The notes beneath the pieces were generated by a model that worked only from the letters and a program-made list of their open reading frames with translations, had not been told where the DNA came from and ran no database searches. DNA of 64,000 nt from Paenarthrobacter sp. (GTDB taxonomy: Bacteria; Actinomycetota; Actinomycetes; Actinomycetales; Micrococcaceae), in the NCBI GenBank assembly GCA_031179305.1, contig JAPSHX010000011.1:1-64000 (forward strand), given 5' to 3'. Below are positions 16,361 to 26,440 of this stretch, one piece after another (position 1 is the stretch's first letter; the number at the start of each line of letters is the position of its first letter). The translations under genes and the position numbers were made by a program.

Positions 16361-17119
16361 TCAGGCGAAGTACACGCCGATACGGTTGCCGTCGATCTCC
16401 TCAATGCGGATGTCGATGTCGTAGACGTCGCGCAGCATCTCCGCACGCATGATGTTCGAGGGCGTGCCTTGATGGATGAGCCGGCCGTTTTTCATAGCCA
16501 GGATGGTGTCCGAGTAACAGGACGCGAAGTTGATGTCGTGGACCACCAGCACGATTGTCTTTCCGAGTTCATCGGCCAAGCGCCGCAGCAGCCGCATCAT
16601 TTCCACGGAGTGCTTCATGTCCAGGTTGTTGAGCGGTTCATCAAGCAACAGGTATTCAGTGTCCTGAGCCAGCACCATCGCAATGTAGGCACGCTGACGC
16701 TGACCGCCGGAGAGCTCGTCCACGAACTTGTCCGCCATGGATGTGAGGTCCAACTGACGGATGGCCTCGTCAACGTGCTCGAGATCCTCAACCGTTGGCC
16801 GGCCACCGCTGTGCGGAAAGCGCCCGAACGCCACGAGGTCACGGACAGTCAGCCGCATGGTCAGATGGTTTTCCTGCCGGAGGATTGCCATGGTCTTGGC
16901 CAGTTCCTTGCTGGGCGTCGCCGTGACGCCCAGGCCGGCAACGGACACTCCCCCGGCATCCATGGGCTGCAGGCGGCTGATCAGGGAGAGCAGCGTGGAC
17001 TTGCCCGCACCGTTGGGACCAATGATGGACGTGATGCCGCCGCGGGGAATTTCGCAGGACACGTCATCCAGCACGGTGGCTCCGCCGTAGCGCTTGGTCA
17101 CGTTGCGGACGGTAATCAT
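16361..17119 (-). CDS. Siderophore ABC importer ATPase
   Basis: FepC/YusV/VctC-class ATPase, 252 aa. Walker A GPNGAGKST, signature LSGGQRQRAYIAMVLAQ, Walker B YLLLDEP followed by NNLD, and the H-loop VLVVHD are all intact. It is the last gene of the operon binding protein - permease - permease - ATPase that runs leftwards from 20136 and follows the second permease by 16 bases. It energises uptake of an iron-siderophore; close relatives act in petrobactin/enterobactin-type systems. Confidence 0.93.
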   Translation of the reverse strand: MITVRNVTKRYGGATVLDDVSCEIPRGGITSIIGPNGAGKSTLLSLISRLQPMDAGGVSVAGLGVTATPSKELAKTMAILRQENHLTMRLTVRDLVAFGRFPHSGGRPTVEDLEHVDEAIRQLDLTSMADKFVDELSGGQRQRAYIAMVLAQDTEYLLLDEPLNNLDMKHSVEMMRLLRRLADELGKTIVLVVHDINFASCYSDTILAMKNGRLIHQGTPSNIMRAEMLRDVYDIDIRIEEIDGNRIGVYFA

Positions 17120-17135
17120 GGATAGACCTCAGCGA

Positions 17136-18161
17136 TCATTTCAGCGAGCCTTTCAGCAACAAGTAGAGGAAGAGGATGCCGCCGGTGAACTCAATGATCA
17201 CGCTCAAAGCAGTGGCGAAGCCGAACACCCGTTCCAGTAACAACTGGCCGCCCACCAGTGCGATCGCACCAATAAGGACCACGATCGGCAGCAGCCACGC
17301 ATGCCGGAATCCACGGCAGAGCTGGTAACCGAGGCTGACAACCAAGAGCCCGAAGAACGTCACCGGCCCCACAAGAGCAGTGGAAATCGCCACCAGCAGC
17401 GAGCACGCGAGCAGCACCCGCATCACCACGCGTTTGTGATCGACGCCCACGTTGATGGCCACTTCACGGCCCAGCGCCAGCACGTCCAAAGTGTGCCGCA
17501 TGCGCCACACAGCAACGCATACAAGGGCAATCAGCACAGCGGAAACTCCCAGCAACCCTGGATCCACGTTGTTGAAACTGGCAAAGAACAAGTCCTGCAG
17601 GATGATGAATTCGCTCGGTTCCATCAGCCGCTGCAGGAGCGAGGAGAAACCACGGAACAAGGTACCGAGCACGATTCCCACGAGCAACAGCAGGTGCAGC
17701 GATCGCGTGGCACCCGTGAACATCCACCGGTACAGGAATGCGCTGAACCCCACCATCAGCAGGATCTCCACCCCGAACTTGAGCGTGGATGGAGCGGTCG
17801 CCAGCGTCGCGGCACCGGCAACGAACGCCAAGGCGGTCTGCACCAGGATGTACAGGGAATCGAAACCCATGATGGACGGCGTCAGGATCCGGTTGGCCGT
17901 CACGGTCTGGAACAGCAGCGTAGACACGCCCACCGCTACGGCCACCAGCAGCATCGCGGACACTTTGATAGCCCGGCGCGGCAGCACGTATGCGATGTTG
18001 CCCTTGAGGTCGATCGTCAGGAAAACGGCAACAAGCACGACGGCGGCAATCGCCAAGATGGCGATCACCAGTCCCGGCGGGGTGCTCCGGATGGCTTCCC
18101 GCCACCGCATGCGGGCAGGAGCAGAGGGCGCCGGCGCCATGGACACGGGGTTTTCAGGCAT
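17136..18161 (-). CDS. FecCD-type siderophore permease (second)
   Basis: Membrane permease, 341 aa, of the FecCD family with eight to ten TM segments after a 25-residue cytoplasmic N-terminus. FGLLVVSLGYQLCRGF near the C-terminus corresponds to the coupling/TM9 region. Its ATG overlaps the end of the first permease by 8 bases, so the two are translationally coupled and form the heterodimeric channel. Confidence 0.92.
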   Translation of the reverse strand: MPENPVSMAPAPSAPARMRWREAIRSTPPGLVIAILAIAAVVLVAVFLTIDLKGNIAYVLPRRAIKVSAMLLVAVAVGVSTLLFQTVTANRILTPSIMGFDSLYILVQTALAFVAGAATLATAPSTLKFGVEILLMVGFSAFLYRWMFTGATRSLHLLLLVGIVLGTLFRGFSSLLQRLMEPSEFIILQDLFFASFNNVDPGLLGVSAVLIALVCVAVWRMRHTLDVLALGREVAINVGVDHKRVVMRVLLACSLLVAISTALVGPVTFFGLLVVSLGYQLCRGFRHAWLLPIVVLIGAIALVGGQLLLERVFGFATALSVIIEFTGGILFLYLLLKGSLK

Positions 18162-19161
18162 TGCGTTTCCTCAAGAGCAGGAAGAGGAAGAGAATGGCGC
18201 CAAGGACTGACATGACCATGCCCACTGGCACCTCATAGGGGAATCGGATGGTCCTGCCGATGATATCGCAGACCAGAACGAATGCCGCTCCAAAAAGGGC
18301 TGTCCAAGGAACCGCACGGCGGAGGTTGTCGCCGAACAGCAAGGAGACGATATTGGGGACCACCAGGCCGAGGAATGGCACGGCACCCACCGTGGTAACC
18401 ACAACAGCCGAGATCAACGAGACGATCATCAAGCCGAGCCGCATGGTGCGGGCGTAGTTGAGGCCCAGGTTGGTGGTGAAGTCCTGGCCCATTCCGGCAA
18501 CAGTGAAGCGGTCAGCAGCAAAGAGGCCCACCAAGACCAGCACAGCCACGATCCACAGCAGTTCATACCGCCCACGGAGCACGCCGGAGAAGTCACCGAT
18601 CATCCAGTTGCTGAGGGTTTGGAGGAGGTCGAAGCGGTAGGCGAAGAAAGTAGTGACGGCCGCAATGACGCCGCCAAGCATGATGCCCACCAACGGAATC
18701 AGCAGGGTATTGCGTGCCGGAAGCCTGCGGAGAATGGCCAGGAAGAGCGCCGTGCCCAGCACGGCGAACACAGAAGCCACCAGCATCTTGGTGAGGATGG
18801 GAGAGTCCGGGGCCAGCACCGTGACCACCAGGATGCCCAGTGTCGCAGACTCCACAGTGCCAACGGTGGACGGCTCAACAAAGCGGTTCCGGGCCATGAG
18901 TTGCATGATCAATCCGGCAACGGCGACGGCCATGCCGGCCAGGACCACAGCCAAGGTGCGCGGCACCCTGGAGACCTGGAAGATTTCCCAAGCACCGGCG
19001 TCGTTCGCCAACAAGGCGGGCAGTGAGACGTCACTGACCCCAACGAAGATACTGCCGACCGCGATCACAAGCACAACGGCAGCAGCCGCAACCAGGCGGG
19101 CGTTCTCGCCAGTCCGGTTGCGGCTTGCTGGTGCCGTGGGGCGCACGGCTGTAGTTGTCAC
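18154..19161 (-). CDS. FecCD-type siderophore permease (first)
   Basis: Membrane permease, 335 aa. VPFLGLVVPNIVSLLFGDNL is the hallmark FecCD segment and GVIAAVTTFFAYRFDLLQ a family region in the middle. GTG start at 19161, 24 bases after the binding-protein gene. It pairs with the adjacent permease. Confidence 0.92.
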   Translation of the reverse strand: MTTTAVRPTAPASRNRTGENARLVAAAAVVLVIAVGSIFVGVSDVSLPALLANDAGAWEIFQVSRVPRTLAVVLAGMAVAVAGLIMQLMARNRFVEPSTVGTVESATLGILVVTVLAPDSPILTKMLVASVFAVLGTALFLAILRRLPARNTLLIPLVGIMLGGVIAAVTTFFAYRFDLLQTLSNWMIGDFSGVLRGRYELLWIVAVLVLVGLFAADRFTVAGMGQDFTTNLGLNYARTMRLGLMIVSLISAVVVTTVGAVPFLGLVVPNIVSLLFGDNLRRAVPWTALFGAAFVLVCDIIGRTIRFPYEVPVGMVMSVLGAILFLFLLLRKRNA

Positions 19162-19185
19162 GTCAGGATTTCAGGTGATGCGGTA

Positions 19186-20136
19186 TCAGGCGACGGAGTC
19201 GGACACTGCCGTGACCATGGCCTGAACGTTGTTCAAGCCGTAGCCAACGATGTACCAGCCGGCAGGATCGAGGTTGACGATCTTGTTGTTCTTGGCGGCG
19301 TTGGTGGACTTCACGAGCTCGTTGTCCAGGATCGGGTTGGCGGTGGAGCCAGCAGTGCCGATCGCGGTGTCGCGGTTGATGACGTACAGGATGTCCGGGT
19401 TGGTTTCCTTGATGTATTCGAAGGAAACGGCCTCGCCGTGGGAGCCCTCGGTCTTGACGTCGGCGGCGGTCGGAACGCCCAGGACGTCATGGATGATGCC
19501 GAAGCGGGAGCCAGCGCCGTAGGCGGTGACTTCGCCGCCTGAGGTGAGGACGATCAAGCCTTTGCCGGCCGATGCGGCCTTGCCCTTGGTGTCCGCGACG
19601 GTCTTGTCTACCTCTGCGAGCCTGGAAGCGACTTCGCCTTCCTTCGTGAAGATCTTGCCGAGCTTCTCCGCCTGGGCCTTGAAGCTTTCCATGGGATTGG
19701 CAGCGTCAACCGAGAGGTCGATGGTCGGTGCGATCTTGCTCAGTTCCTCATAGGCGCCGGCGGTGCGGCCGGAGACGATGATGAGGTCCGGCGCGGCAGA
19801 GCTGACGGCTTCGAAGTCCGGCTCCTTGAGCGAGCCAACCTTGGCGTACTTGGCCTCGGAGAATTTCTTCAGTGCCTCCGGGTAGCTCGCTACGGGAACG
19901 CCAGAGGGTTCGACCCCGAGCGCGTTCATGGTGTCCAACACGCCGAGGTCGAAGGTGACAACCTTGGCCGGGTTCACGGGAACGTTGGAGGTGGAGCCCT
20001 GGGCGTGCTCGATGGTGATGGTGCCGGCTTCCCCGGGCTGCGAGGAAGCCGTTGCCCCGCCTCCACACGCCGTAACAGCCAGCAAGGCAGCGCCTGCAGC
20101 CAATGCCCCGATGTAGCTCGACAGCCTCTTTTTCAC
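19186..20136 (-). CDS. Siderophore-binding lipoprotein
   Basis: FepB/YclQ/CeuE-class binding protein, 316 aa. Signal peptide with lipobox VTAC followed by GGG, then two lobes; VVTFDLGVLDTMNALGVEP and PDLIIVSGRTAGAYEELSKI are the usual N-lobe segments. The similarity pattern is closest to catecholate/petrobactin binders (my recollection of the family, not a search). GTG start at 20136 with GGAG about 9 bases upstream. It is the first gene of the operon, and an iron box lies 64 bases upstream of its start. Confidence 0.92.
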   Translation of the reverse strand: MKKRLSSYIGALAAGAALLAVTACGGGATASSQPGEAGTITIEHAQGSTSNVPVNPAKVVTFDLGVLDTMNALGVEPSGVPVASYPEALKKFSEAKYAKVGSLKEPDFEAVSSAAPDLIIVSGRTAGAYEELSKIAPTIDLSVDAANPMESFKAQAEKLGKIFTKEGEVASRLAEVDKTVADTKGKAASAGKGLIVLTSGGEVTAYGAGSRFGIIHDVLGVPTAADVKTEGSHGEAVSFEYIKETNPDILYVINRDTAIGTAGSTANPILDNELVKSTNAAKNNKIVNLDPAGWYIVGYGLNNVQAMVTAVSDSVA

Positions 20137-20199
20137 GCCAGCACTCCGCTCACTAATAAGTCATAGATCTGTTGCCTAATTGCTTTTTGACTCTATTAG

Positions 20200-20218
20200 T
20201 AAGGTGAGGCTAACTTCA
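20200..20218. promoter_or_regulatory. Iron box (DtxR/IdeR operator)
   Basis: TAAGGTGAGGCTAACTTCA matches the 19-bp DtxR/IdeR consensus TTAGGTTAGGCTAACCTAA at 15 of 19 positions, including the central AGGCTAAC. It sits upstream of the siderophore operon where its promoter should be, so iron-dependent repression is expected. Confidence 0.82.
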
Positions 20219-20224
20219 AAACCG

Positions 20225-20287
20225 AAAGGCTCTCCAGTGGTTAAAAGTGACAGAACTCACTTGTTTTTCTACCACTGGAGAGCCTTT
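20225..20287. terminator. Long hairpin terminator downstream of mtlD
   Basis: Seventeen-base perfect arms AAAGGCTCTCCAGTGGT (20225-20241) and ACCACTGGAGAGCCTTT (20271-20287) enclose a smaller hairpin AAGTGA/TCACTT (20245-20250, 20257-20262). It lies between the end of mtlD and the siderophore promoter and should end mtlD transcription on the minus strand. Confidence 0.82.
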
Positions 20288-20307
20288 ATGACTTTGCGTC
20301 GGAGTGT

Positions 20308-21456
20308 TTACGCTTCGGCCTGACGATCCTCCACGATCTTTTGGACCGCCGGGAACAGCGGGTGCGACGGCGTCAGTTCCGTGATGCGCTCGACGGCGGC
20401 AGTCGCGTCCAGTTCGGACAGCAAGTTGGCGAGCTCCACGGCTTCGTCGTCGCTACCGTCGTCGAAACGGAGGGCAGCCGACATCGCCTCGAGGAGGGCC
20501 ACCGGCGTCACGCCACGCTCAGCCAACTCCGCGGCAGGGCCCACAAACCTGTCATGCCGGCTTAGCTTCCGCAGAGGCGCCCGACCTACACGATTCACCG
20601 TGTCCGGCAGATGCGGGTTGGTGAAACGGGACAGGATCTTCTGCACATACGCTTCCTGCTCGGCCTCCACGAACCCGTGCTTCGCAACCAACAGTTCCTT
20701 GGTTTCCTCCAGCACCGCCCGGACCCTCGCACCCACAGCCGGATCAGCCATGGCATCGGAGATCTTCTCCAAGCCTGCTGCGTAACCAAAGTAGGCCGCC
20801 GAGGCGTGCCCCGTGTTCACGGTGAACAGCTTGCGCTCGATGTACGGGCCAAGCTCGTCCACGAATGTGGCACCAGGGATCACCGGTGCGTCGCCATCAA
20901 ACGGCGTGCGGTCAATGACCCACTCGTAGAAGGTCTCCACCGTGACATCCAGACCTTGGCCTGGCGCCTGATTGGGGACGATACGGTCAACCGCCGTGTT
21001 GGCGAAAACCGCGACGGCGTCCAACTCCCCGGCGGAATCGTCCCAAGCGGCCCGGATCTCCGTGTGGAGGAGATCCGTGGCGTTGATGGCGTTCTCGCAA
21101 GCCATGACCTGCAGAGGTGGCAAGTCTGCGGGCCGGGCAGCCAGCCCGCGGGCAATCACCGGTGCCACGAACTTCAGAATGTGCGGCCCCACAGCAGTGG
21201 TGACAACCTCCGCCGTCGAGATTTCCTCCACAACAGCGGCTTCCTGCGAACCCGAGTTGAAAGCGCGGAAACCGGTCACGGTCTTGACCGCCGGGTTCTC
21301 GCCCACCTCATGAACGTTGTAGCTGCTGGCCGACGCGAGCTGGCTGATCAGCGCATCCGCAACATCCGCGAATACCACCTCATAGCCGGCCTCGTGAAGC
21401 AGCAACCCCACGAAGCCGCGCCCGATGTTGCCTGCCCCAAAATGGACTGCCTTCAC
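20308..21456 (-). CDS. mtlD: Mannitol-1-phosphate 5-dehydrogenase
   Basis: NAD-dependent cytosolic dehydrogenase, 382 aa, oxidising mannitol 1-phosphate to fructose 6-phosphate. [20 protein letters not shown] is the N-terminal Rossmann glycine motif of Mtl[16 protein letters not shown] and [19 protein letters not shown] lie in the C-terminal catalytic domain. Length equals E. coli MtlD. GTG start whose first base is the last base of the mtlA stop, so it is cotranslated with the PTS permease that makes its substrate. Confidence 0.96.
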   Translation of the reverse strand: MKAVHFGAGNIGRGFVGLLLHEAGYEVVFADVADALISQLASASSYNVHEVGENPAVKTVTGFRAFNSGSQEAAVVEEISTAEVVTTAVGPHILKFVAPVIARGLAARPADLPPLQVMACENAINATDLLHTEIRAAWDDSAGELDAVAVFANTAVDRIVPNQAPGQGLDVTVETFYEWVIDRTPFDGDAPVIPGATFVDELGPYIERKLFTVNTGHASAAYFGYAAGLEKISDAMADPAVGARVRAVLEETKELLVAKHGFVEAEQEAYVQKILSRFTNPHLPDTVNRVGRAPLRKLSRHDRFVGPAAELAERGVTPVALLEAMSAALRFDDGSDDEAVELANLLSELDATAAVERITELTPSHPLFPAVQKIVEDRQAEA

Positions 21457-23474
21457 TATGCGTTGACCTTTCCGAACAGCTCCAAAACTTCGTCAACCGT
21501 GGTCGCTTCCTCCAGCTGGGCCACCTGAGCCTTGTTGGTGAAGATCTTTGCGATGGAGGAAAGGATGTGGAGGTGCTCATTGTTGATGCCAGCGACGCCC
21601 ACCACGAACTTCACTTGCTTGCCGCCCCAGTCGATGCCCTCCGGGTAGCGGATGATGGACACCGCCGAGTGGTTGATGTGCTCCTTGGCATCATTGGTGC
21701 CGTGCGGGATGGCGAGGAAGCTGCCCATATATGTGGACACGGATTCCTCGCGCTCGTGCATGGCGTGGACATAGCTGACGTCCACGGCGCCGCGATCCAG
21801 CAGGAGCTTTCCGGCCTCGTCGATCGCTGCGTCACGATCGGTTGCAGTGCCGTTCAGGACAACGCTTTCGCGGAGCAGGACGCCTTTGCCTTCGGCGGCG
21901 GCAGCCGGCTCAGCGGCATGCGCCCCGTGCGTGGCGGCTACTGCCGCCTCGACCGCGCTGTCTGCGTGGGCGGCAGCAGGGCCTTCGGTGTTGCTGGTCT
22001 TCACCAGTTCCACGATTTCGTCGTACTTGGGGCTGTTCATGAAATTGTCCACCGAGTAATGCACCGCGCTGGACGTGCGTGGCTGTGCACGTTCGGTCAG
22101 GTCCTGGTGCGTGACCACAACGTCGAACGTGTCGCTGAGGTTCGCGATGGCAGAGTTTGTGACCTTCACATCCGGGAAGCCAGCGGCCTTGATTTTGTTG
22201 CGCAGCACCGAGGCACCCATGGCACTGGAACCCATGCCTGCGTCGCAAGCGAACACGATGTTCTGCACAGGGCGGGTGAGGACGGCGCCGCCTTGGGCAC
22301 CGGCGTTGGTACCGGTGAGCGCCGAGGAGACGGAGCTCTTCTTGCCCTTCATGGACTCCATACGGGATGTAGCTGCGGAGAGGTCGTCCTCGCCCTTGTT
22401 CTTTGAGGTCCGCAGGATGACCGCGGCAATGAGGAAGGACACTGCCGTGGCCAGGACGACAGCGAGAATCACGCCAACGTAGCTGTCTCGGGACGTCTGT
22501 GCCAAAACCGCGATGATGGAACCCGGCGCGGCAGGTGCAACCAGGCCGGAATTGGTGATGGCCAGGGTAGCGATGCCCGTCATGCCACCGCCGATGGCAG
22601 CCAGGATGATAATCGGCTTCATCAGGACGTACGGGAAGTAGATTTCGTGAATACCACCGAGGAAGTGGATGATCGCGGCACCTGGAGCCGAAGCCTTCGC
22701 GGCGCCACGGCCAAAGAACATGTACGCCAACAGGATGCCCAGGCCCGGGCCGGGGTTGGCTTCAAGCAGGAACAGGATGGACTTGCCCTGTTCCAGCGAC
22801 TGCTGGATGCCCAGCGGAGTCAGCACGCCGTGGTTGATGGCGTTGTTGAGGAACAGGACCTTGGCCGGCTCGATGAATATGCTGGTCAGTGGCAGCAGGC
22901 CGTTGTTGACCAGGAACCCGACAACTGCGCCGGCGCCGTCCGTGAAGCGCTGGACTACCCAGGAAAGGCCGTAGAAGCCACCCAGCGCCAACAGCGCGCC
23001 CCAGATACCGGCCGAGAAGTTGTTGACCAGCATCTCGAAACCGGGGCGGATCTTGCCGTCCCACAGGGCATCGATCTTCTTCATGGTCCAGGCACCCAGC
23101 GGGCCCATGATCATGGCCCCGATGAACATCGGCGCGTCAGTACCTGCGATGACTCCCATGGTTGCAATGGCGCCGACCACGCCGCCGCGGACGTCGTAGA
23201 CCATCCGGCCACCTGTGTAGGCGATCAGGATCGGAAGGAGATACGTGACCATGGGGCCGACGATGCCCACGTTGGGATCACCCTCGGCGTTCGTGCCGAA
23301 ACCACCCAGTTCCGCAACTGGAATCCAGCCCTTCTCGATGAACAGGGCCGTGATGAGGCCCCAGGCGATGAAGGCGCCGATGTTGGGCATGATCATGCCG
23401 GACAGGAATGTTCCGAACTTTTGGACACCAACGCGCACGCTGGTGCGGGGCTTCGCAACTGTCTCTGTTGCCAT
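21456..23474 (-). CDS. mtlA: Mannitol PTS permease, fused EIICBA
   Basis: Mannitol-specific enzyme II, 672 aa, that imports and phosphorylates mannitol. The order is an N-terminal membrane EIIC domain (starting [20 protein letters not shown], about eight TM segments to residue 350), an EIIB domain with the phospho-Cys in [13 protein letters not shown] (about residue 410), an Ala-rich linker, and an EIIA domain with the phospho-His in AIPHGTND (about 590). All three domains are fused as in E. coli. ATG at 23474. It lies downstream of a TetR gene and directly upstream of mtlD. Confidence 0.96.
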   Translation of the reverse strand: MATETVAKPRTSVRVGVQKFGTFLSGMIMPNIGAFIAWGLITALFIEKGWIPVAELGGFGTNAEGDPNVGIVGPMVTYLLPILIAYTGGRMVYDVRGGVVGAIATMGVIAGTDAPMFIGAMIMGPLGAWTMKKIDALWDGKIRPGFEMLVNNFSAGIWGALLALGGFYGLSWVVQRFTDGAGAVVGFLVNNGLLPLTSIFIEPAKVLFLNNAINHGVLTPLGIQQSLEQGKSILFLLEANPGPGLGILLAYMFFGRGAAKASAPGAAIIHFLGGIHEIYFPYVLMKPIIILAAIGGGMTGIATLAITNSGLVAPAAPGSIIAVLAQTSRDSYVGVILAVVLATAVSFLIAAVILRTSKNKGEDDLSAATSRMESMKGKKSSVSSALTGTNAGAQGGAVLTRPVQNIVFACDAGMGSSAMGASVLRNKIKAAGFPDVKVTNSAIANLSDTFDVVVTHQDLTERAQPRTSSAVHYSVDNFMNSPKYDEIVELVKTSNTEGPAAAHADSAVEAAVAATHGAHAAEPAAAAEGKGVLLRESVVLNGTATDRDAAIDEAGKLLLDRGAVDVSYVHAMHEREESVSTYMGSFLAIPHGTNDAKEHINHSAVSIIRYPEGIDWGGKQVKFVVGVAGINNEHLHILSSIAKIFTNKAQVAQLEEATTVDEVLELFGKVNA

Positions 23475-23514
23475 GTGAATTCCTAACGTGTGTCCCGCGG
23501 CGGCGCGGGGTCAG

Positions 23515-23528
23515 TCGATATAGATCGA
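23515..23528. promoter_or_regulatory. Short inverted repeat TCGAT-ATAG-ATCGA upstream of mtlA
   Basis: Perfect 5-base arms in the 67-base gap between the TetR gene and mtlA. It may be an operator or a processing structure within a tetR-mtlA-mtlD transcript. Weak evidence. Confidence 0.3.
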
Positions 23529-23541
23529 GAGAGCGCAGCCT

Positions 23542-24264
23542 TTAGGAGCTGCTGGAAATGCGGTGAAGCCATTCAAGGAAGAGCTTCAGTTCAGAGCTGG
23601 AAAGTTGGTCCGAATGCGAGGCCTGCAGTGCCGCATTCAGGGCGATTGCCGCAACAACTACGGACGACTTGCCGGAGTCGTCCCCTGCGGCGCCACGGGC
23701 GGTGTCCGTGGAGACGGCGAAAATCATGGAATCCCGGGTCATGGTTGAGAGCTCGAGATTCCGTTCCTCCACCGGTTCTGCGATCAGCATGAGCGTGACG
23801 CCCACGTTGGCCGCCAGGATGCTCCGCGCCGCTTCCCGGGGCGGCACATTGATCTGTCCGGCGATAGCGGCTTTGTTCAGCATTTCTTCCAGAAGCGCTT
23901 CAGCATCGGCCACGATTGCCGGGCGACTTTCCGGCCTGATATTGCCGAACATGACCAAATAAAGATGGGGTTGGCTCAGCCCGAACTGGACGTGGTTGTC
24001 CCACATCCGCCGGACGTCTTCCAAGGGCTCCCCGGACGGTGCAAAGTCCCGCTCCCCCGCCACGTACTCTTCAAAGCCGGCTGATACGACGGCGTCGAAC
24101 AGGCCTTCTTTGTCGCCAAAGTGGTGGTAGAGCGTTGGCGCCGTGACCCCGGCAAGCTTGGTGATCTGGCGCGTCGAGACCGCTGACCCCTCCGAATTCG
24201 CCAGCAATTCGGCAGCTGCGCGAAGCAACCGAATTTTAGGCGGAAGCTGGTCATCGAAACTCAT
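23542..24264 (-). CDS. TetR-family regulator of the mannitol/PTS region
   Basis: TetR-type repressor, 240 aa: N-terminal HTH (STRQITKLAGVTAPTLYHHF followed by GDKEGLFDAVV) and a C-terminal ligand/dimer domain ending in a Ser-rich tail. It is divergent from ptsI and precedes mtlA by 67 bases, so it could control both the mannitol permease and the general PTS enzymes. A 15-bp perfect operator-like palindrome sits in the divergent promoter. TetR control of PTS genes is unusual; mannitol operons are more often under MtlR or other families. Ligand unknown. Confidence 0.9.
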   Translation of the reverse strand: MSFDDQLPPKIRLLRAAAELLANSEGSAVSTRQITKLAGVTAPTLYHHFGDKEGLFDAVVSAGFEEYVAGERDFAPSGEPLEDVRRMWDNHVQFGLSQPHLYLVMFGNIRPESRPAIVADAEALLEEMLNKAAIAGQINVPPREAARSILAANVGVTLMLIAEPVEERNLELSTMTRDSMIFAVSTDTARGAAGDDSGKSSVVVAAIALNAALQASHSDQLSSSELKLFLEWLHRISSSS

Positions 24265-24282
24265 AACCGCTACCCTAGCATC

Positions 24283-24297
24283 TATAGCGTTGCTATA
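24283..24297. promoter_or_regulatory. TATAGC-GTT-GCTATA operator candidate
   Basis: Perfect 6-base arms and 3-base spacer between the divergent tetR (start 24264) and ptsI (start 24394) genes, overlapping where the tetR promoter must be. Size and symmetry fit a TetR dimer site. Confidence 0.65.
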
Positions 24298-24393
24298 TGA
24301 AGTGGCTCACAAAGGAATTTTGTAGGCTAGTTTTCGAGGCTCCCGGTGCCGTCGCCGGCGGGCCTGAACCAACAAGCAGGAACAGAGGATTCA

Positions 24394-26094
24394 GTGCAGA
24401 ATTTCCAAGGAGTAGGGGTAAGCCCTGGCCGCATCATTGGTTCCGTCCGCCAGATGCCCAAGCCGGTGAGTGAACCGCCGTCGGGAGAGCGATTGGCTGC
24501 GGACGTGAGCCCGGAAGACGCCGTCGCGGGCTTGAAAGCGGCTGCGCAGGCCGTCCATGACGAACTCAAGGGACGCGCGGACAGTGCTTCCGGCGACGGC
24601 AAAGCCGTCCTCGAAGCCACGGCCCTCATGGCCAAAGACACCATGCTCCTGAAGTCCGCGAGCAAGCTCATCGCTGCCGGATCCTCGGCAGAGCGCGCTA
24701 TTTGGGAGGCCGGTGCGTCCGTTTCCGAAATGCTGCACAACCTGGGCGGCTACATGGCCGAGCGCGCCACCGACGTCCTGGATGTACGCGCCCGCATCGT
24801 GGCCGAACTTCGCGGCGTGTCCGCTCCCGGCATCCCTGCCTCCGACACACCCTTCATCCTGGTGGCCGAGGACCTCGCTCCCGCCGACACCGCAACACTG
24901 AATCCCGCGGTGGTGCAGGCACTGGTGACCTCAGGTGGTGGCCCGCAGTCCCACACGGCCATCATCGCCCGCTCGCTCGGCCTGCCGGCCGTGGTTGCCG
25001 CGCATGGTGTTGACGACATTGCTGATGGAACCGAGGTCTATGTGGACGGCGCGGCTGGTTTTGTGGCCGTTTCACCCGCTGACGAGCACCGCGCTGCCGC
25101 TACGGCCTGGGCGGAAACCTCCGCCACCCTCGCCGAATTCGACGGAAACGGCACGACGGCGGACGGCCACCTGGTGCCGCTCCTCGCCAATGTGGGCGGT
25201 GCCAAGGACGCCGTGGCTGCTGCCGCTTTGGGCGCCCAAGGCGTCGGCCTGTTCCGCACGGAATTCTGCTTCCTGGAGCGCGACACCGAGCCCTCCGTGG
25301 ACGAGCAAGCCGCAGCCTACAAAGCCGTGTTTGACGCATTCCCGGGTAAGAAGGTTGTCCTGCGCACTCTTGACGCTGGCGCCGACAAGCCCCTCCCGTT
25401 CCTCACGGACGCCACCGAACCCAACCCTGCACTGGGTGTTCGCGGCTACCGCACCGACTTCACCACGCCTGGTGTCCTGGAGCGTCAGCTCGAAGCCATC
25501 GCCCGGGCAGCTTCGGAGTCCGAAGCAGACGTTTGGGTCATGGCCCCCATGATCTCCACGGCCGCGGAAGCCGGACGATTCGCCTCACTGTGCGCCGCCG
25601 CCGGAATCCAGACACCTGGTGTCATGGTGGAAGTTCCTTCCGCGGCTTTGACCGCTGCCACGGTGCTGCGCGAAGTCGGGTTCGCCTCCCTTGGCACCAA
25701 CGACCTCACTCAGTACGCCATGGCCGCGGACCGCCAGCTCGGACCCCTCGCGGAACTCAACACTCCGTGGCAGCCCGCCGTGCTGAGGCTCGTGCAGCTC
25801 ACCGTTGAAGGTGCGGAGCAGGAAAGCTCTGGCCGCGAAGGTAGTGCCAAGCCCGTGGGCGTCTGTGGTGAGGCAGCAGCTGACCCGGCACTCGCCGTCG
25901 TACTGACCGGCTTGGGCGTCACCACGCTGTCCATGACCGCGCGCTCGCTGGCCGCCGTCGGGACTGTCCTGAAAACCGTGACGCTTGAACAGGCCCAGGA
26001 GCTGGCCACGCTGGCCCTGTCCGCTCCCAGCGCCACCGAAGCCCGCGACTGGGTTCGCGCCAAGCTGCCCGTGCTCGAAGAGCTCGGCCTCTAA
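24394..26094 (+). CDS. ptsI: PTS enzyme I (phosphoenolpyruvate-protein phosphotransferase)
   Basis: General PTS enzyme, 566 aa, taking phosphate from PEP to HPr in the cytosol. The phosphorylated histidine is His187 in GGGPQSHTAIIARS. GLFRTEFCFLERD and SLGTNDLTQYAMAADR are the C-terminal PEP-binding motifs. I use the GTG at 24394 (AGAGGA upstream); the frame is open 16 codons earlier without support. A 27-base gap leads to ptsH. It supplies phosphate for MtlA and any other EII. Confidence 0.95.
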   Translation: MQNFQGVGVSPGRIIGSVRQMPKPVSEPPSGERLAADVSPEDAVAGLKAAAQAVHDELKGRADSASGDGKAVLEATALMAKDTMLLKSASKLIAAGSSAERAIWEAGASVSEMLHNLGGYMAERATDVLDVRARIVAELRGVSAPGIPASDTPFILVAEDLAPADTATLNPAVVQALVTSGGGPQSHTAIIARSLGLPAVVAAHGVDDIADGTEVYVDGAAGFVAVSPADEHRAAATAWAETSATLAEFDGNGTTADGHLVPLLANVGGAKDAVAAAALGAQGVGLFRTEFCFLERDTEPSVDEQAAAYKAVFDAFPGKKVVLRTLDAGADKPLPFLTDATEPNPALGVRGYRTDFTTPGVLERQLEAIARAASESEADVWVMAPMISTAAEAGRFASLCAAAGIQTPGVMVEVPSAALTAATVLREVGFASLGTNDLTQYAMAADRQLGPLAELNTPWQPAVLRLVQLTVEGAEQESSGREGSAKPVGVCGEAAADPALAVVLTGLGVTTLSMTARSLAAVGTVLKTVTLEQAQELATLALSAPSATEARDWVRAKLPVLEELGL

Positions 26095-26121
26095 CGTCCG
26101 TTTCCGACCTTTAGGAGAACC

Positions 26122-26400
26122 ATGCCCGAACGCACAGCAACCATCGCCAGCCGGTCCGGCCTGCACGCCCGCCCTGCCGCCCTGTTCGCGGAAGCCGCTG
26201 GCGAGCAGCCCGTGGAAGTCAGCATTGCCATGCAAGGCGAACCTGCCGATGACGCGCTCGACGCCGCCAGCATCCTTTCGCTCATGACGCTCGGCGCCGC
26301 TAAGGGCGACGTCGTTGTGCTGCGGGCTGAGGGGGACGGCGCCGACGCTGCGCTGGACGCGCTGGTGAAGCTGCTGGAGACGGACCTGGACGCGGAGTAG
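26122..26400 (+). CDS. ptsH: PTS phosphocarrier HPr
   Basis: 92-aa phosphocarrier. His15 in RSGLHARPA is the phosphorylation site; DAASILSLMTLGA is the second conserved segment, with a serine (residue 50) at the place of the regulatory Ser46 of firmicute HPr. TTTAGGAGAACC precedes the ATG. It is cotranscribed with ptsI. Confidence 0.96.
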   Translation: MPERTATIASRSGLHARPAALFAEAAGEQPVEVSIAMQGEPADDALDAASILSLMTLGAAKGDVVVLRAEGDGADAALDALVKLLETDLDAE

Positions 26401-26440
26401 CTGAAGCGGGCGGGCTTCTTCTCCTTCTGCACGGGTTGCC

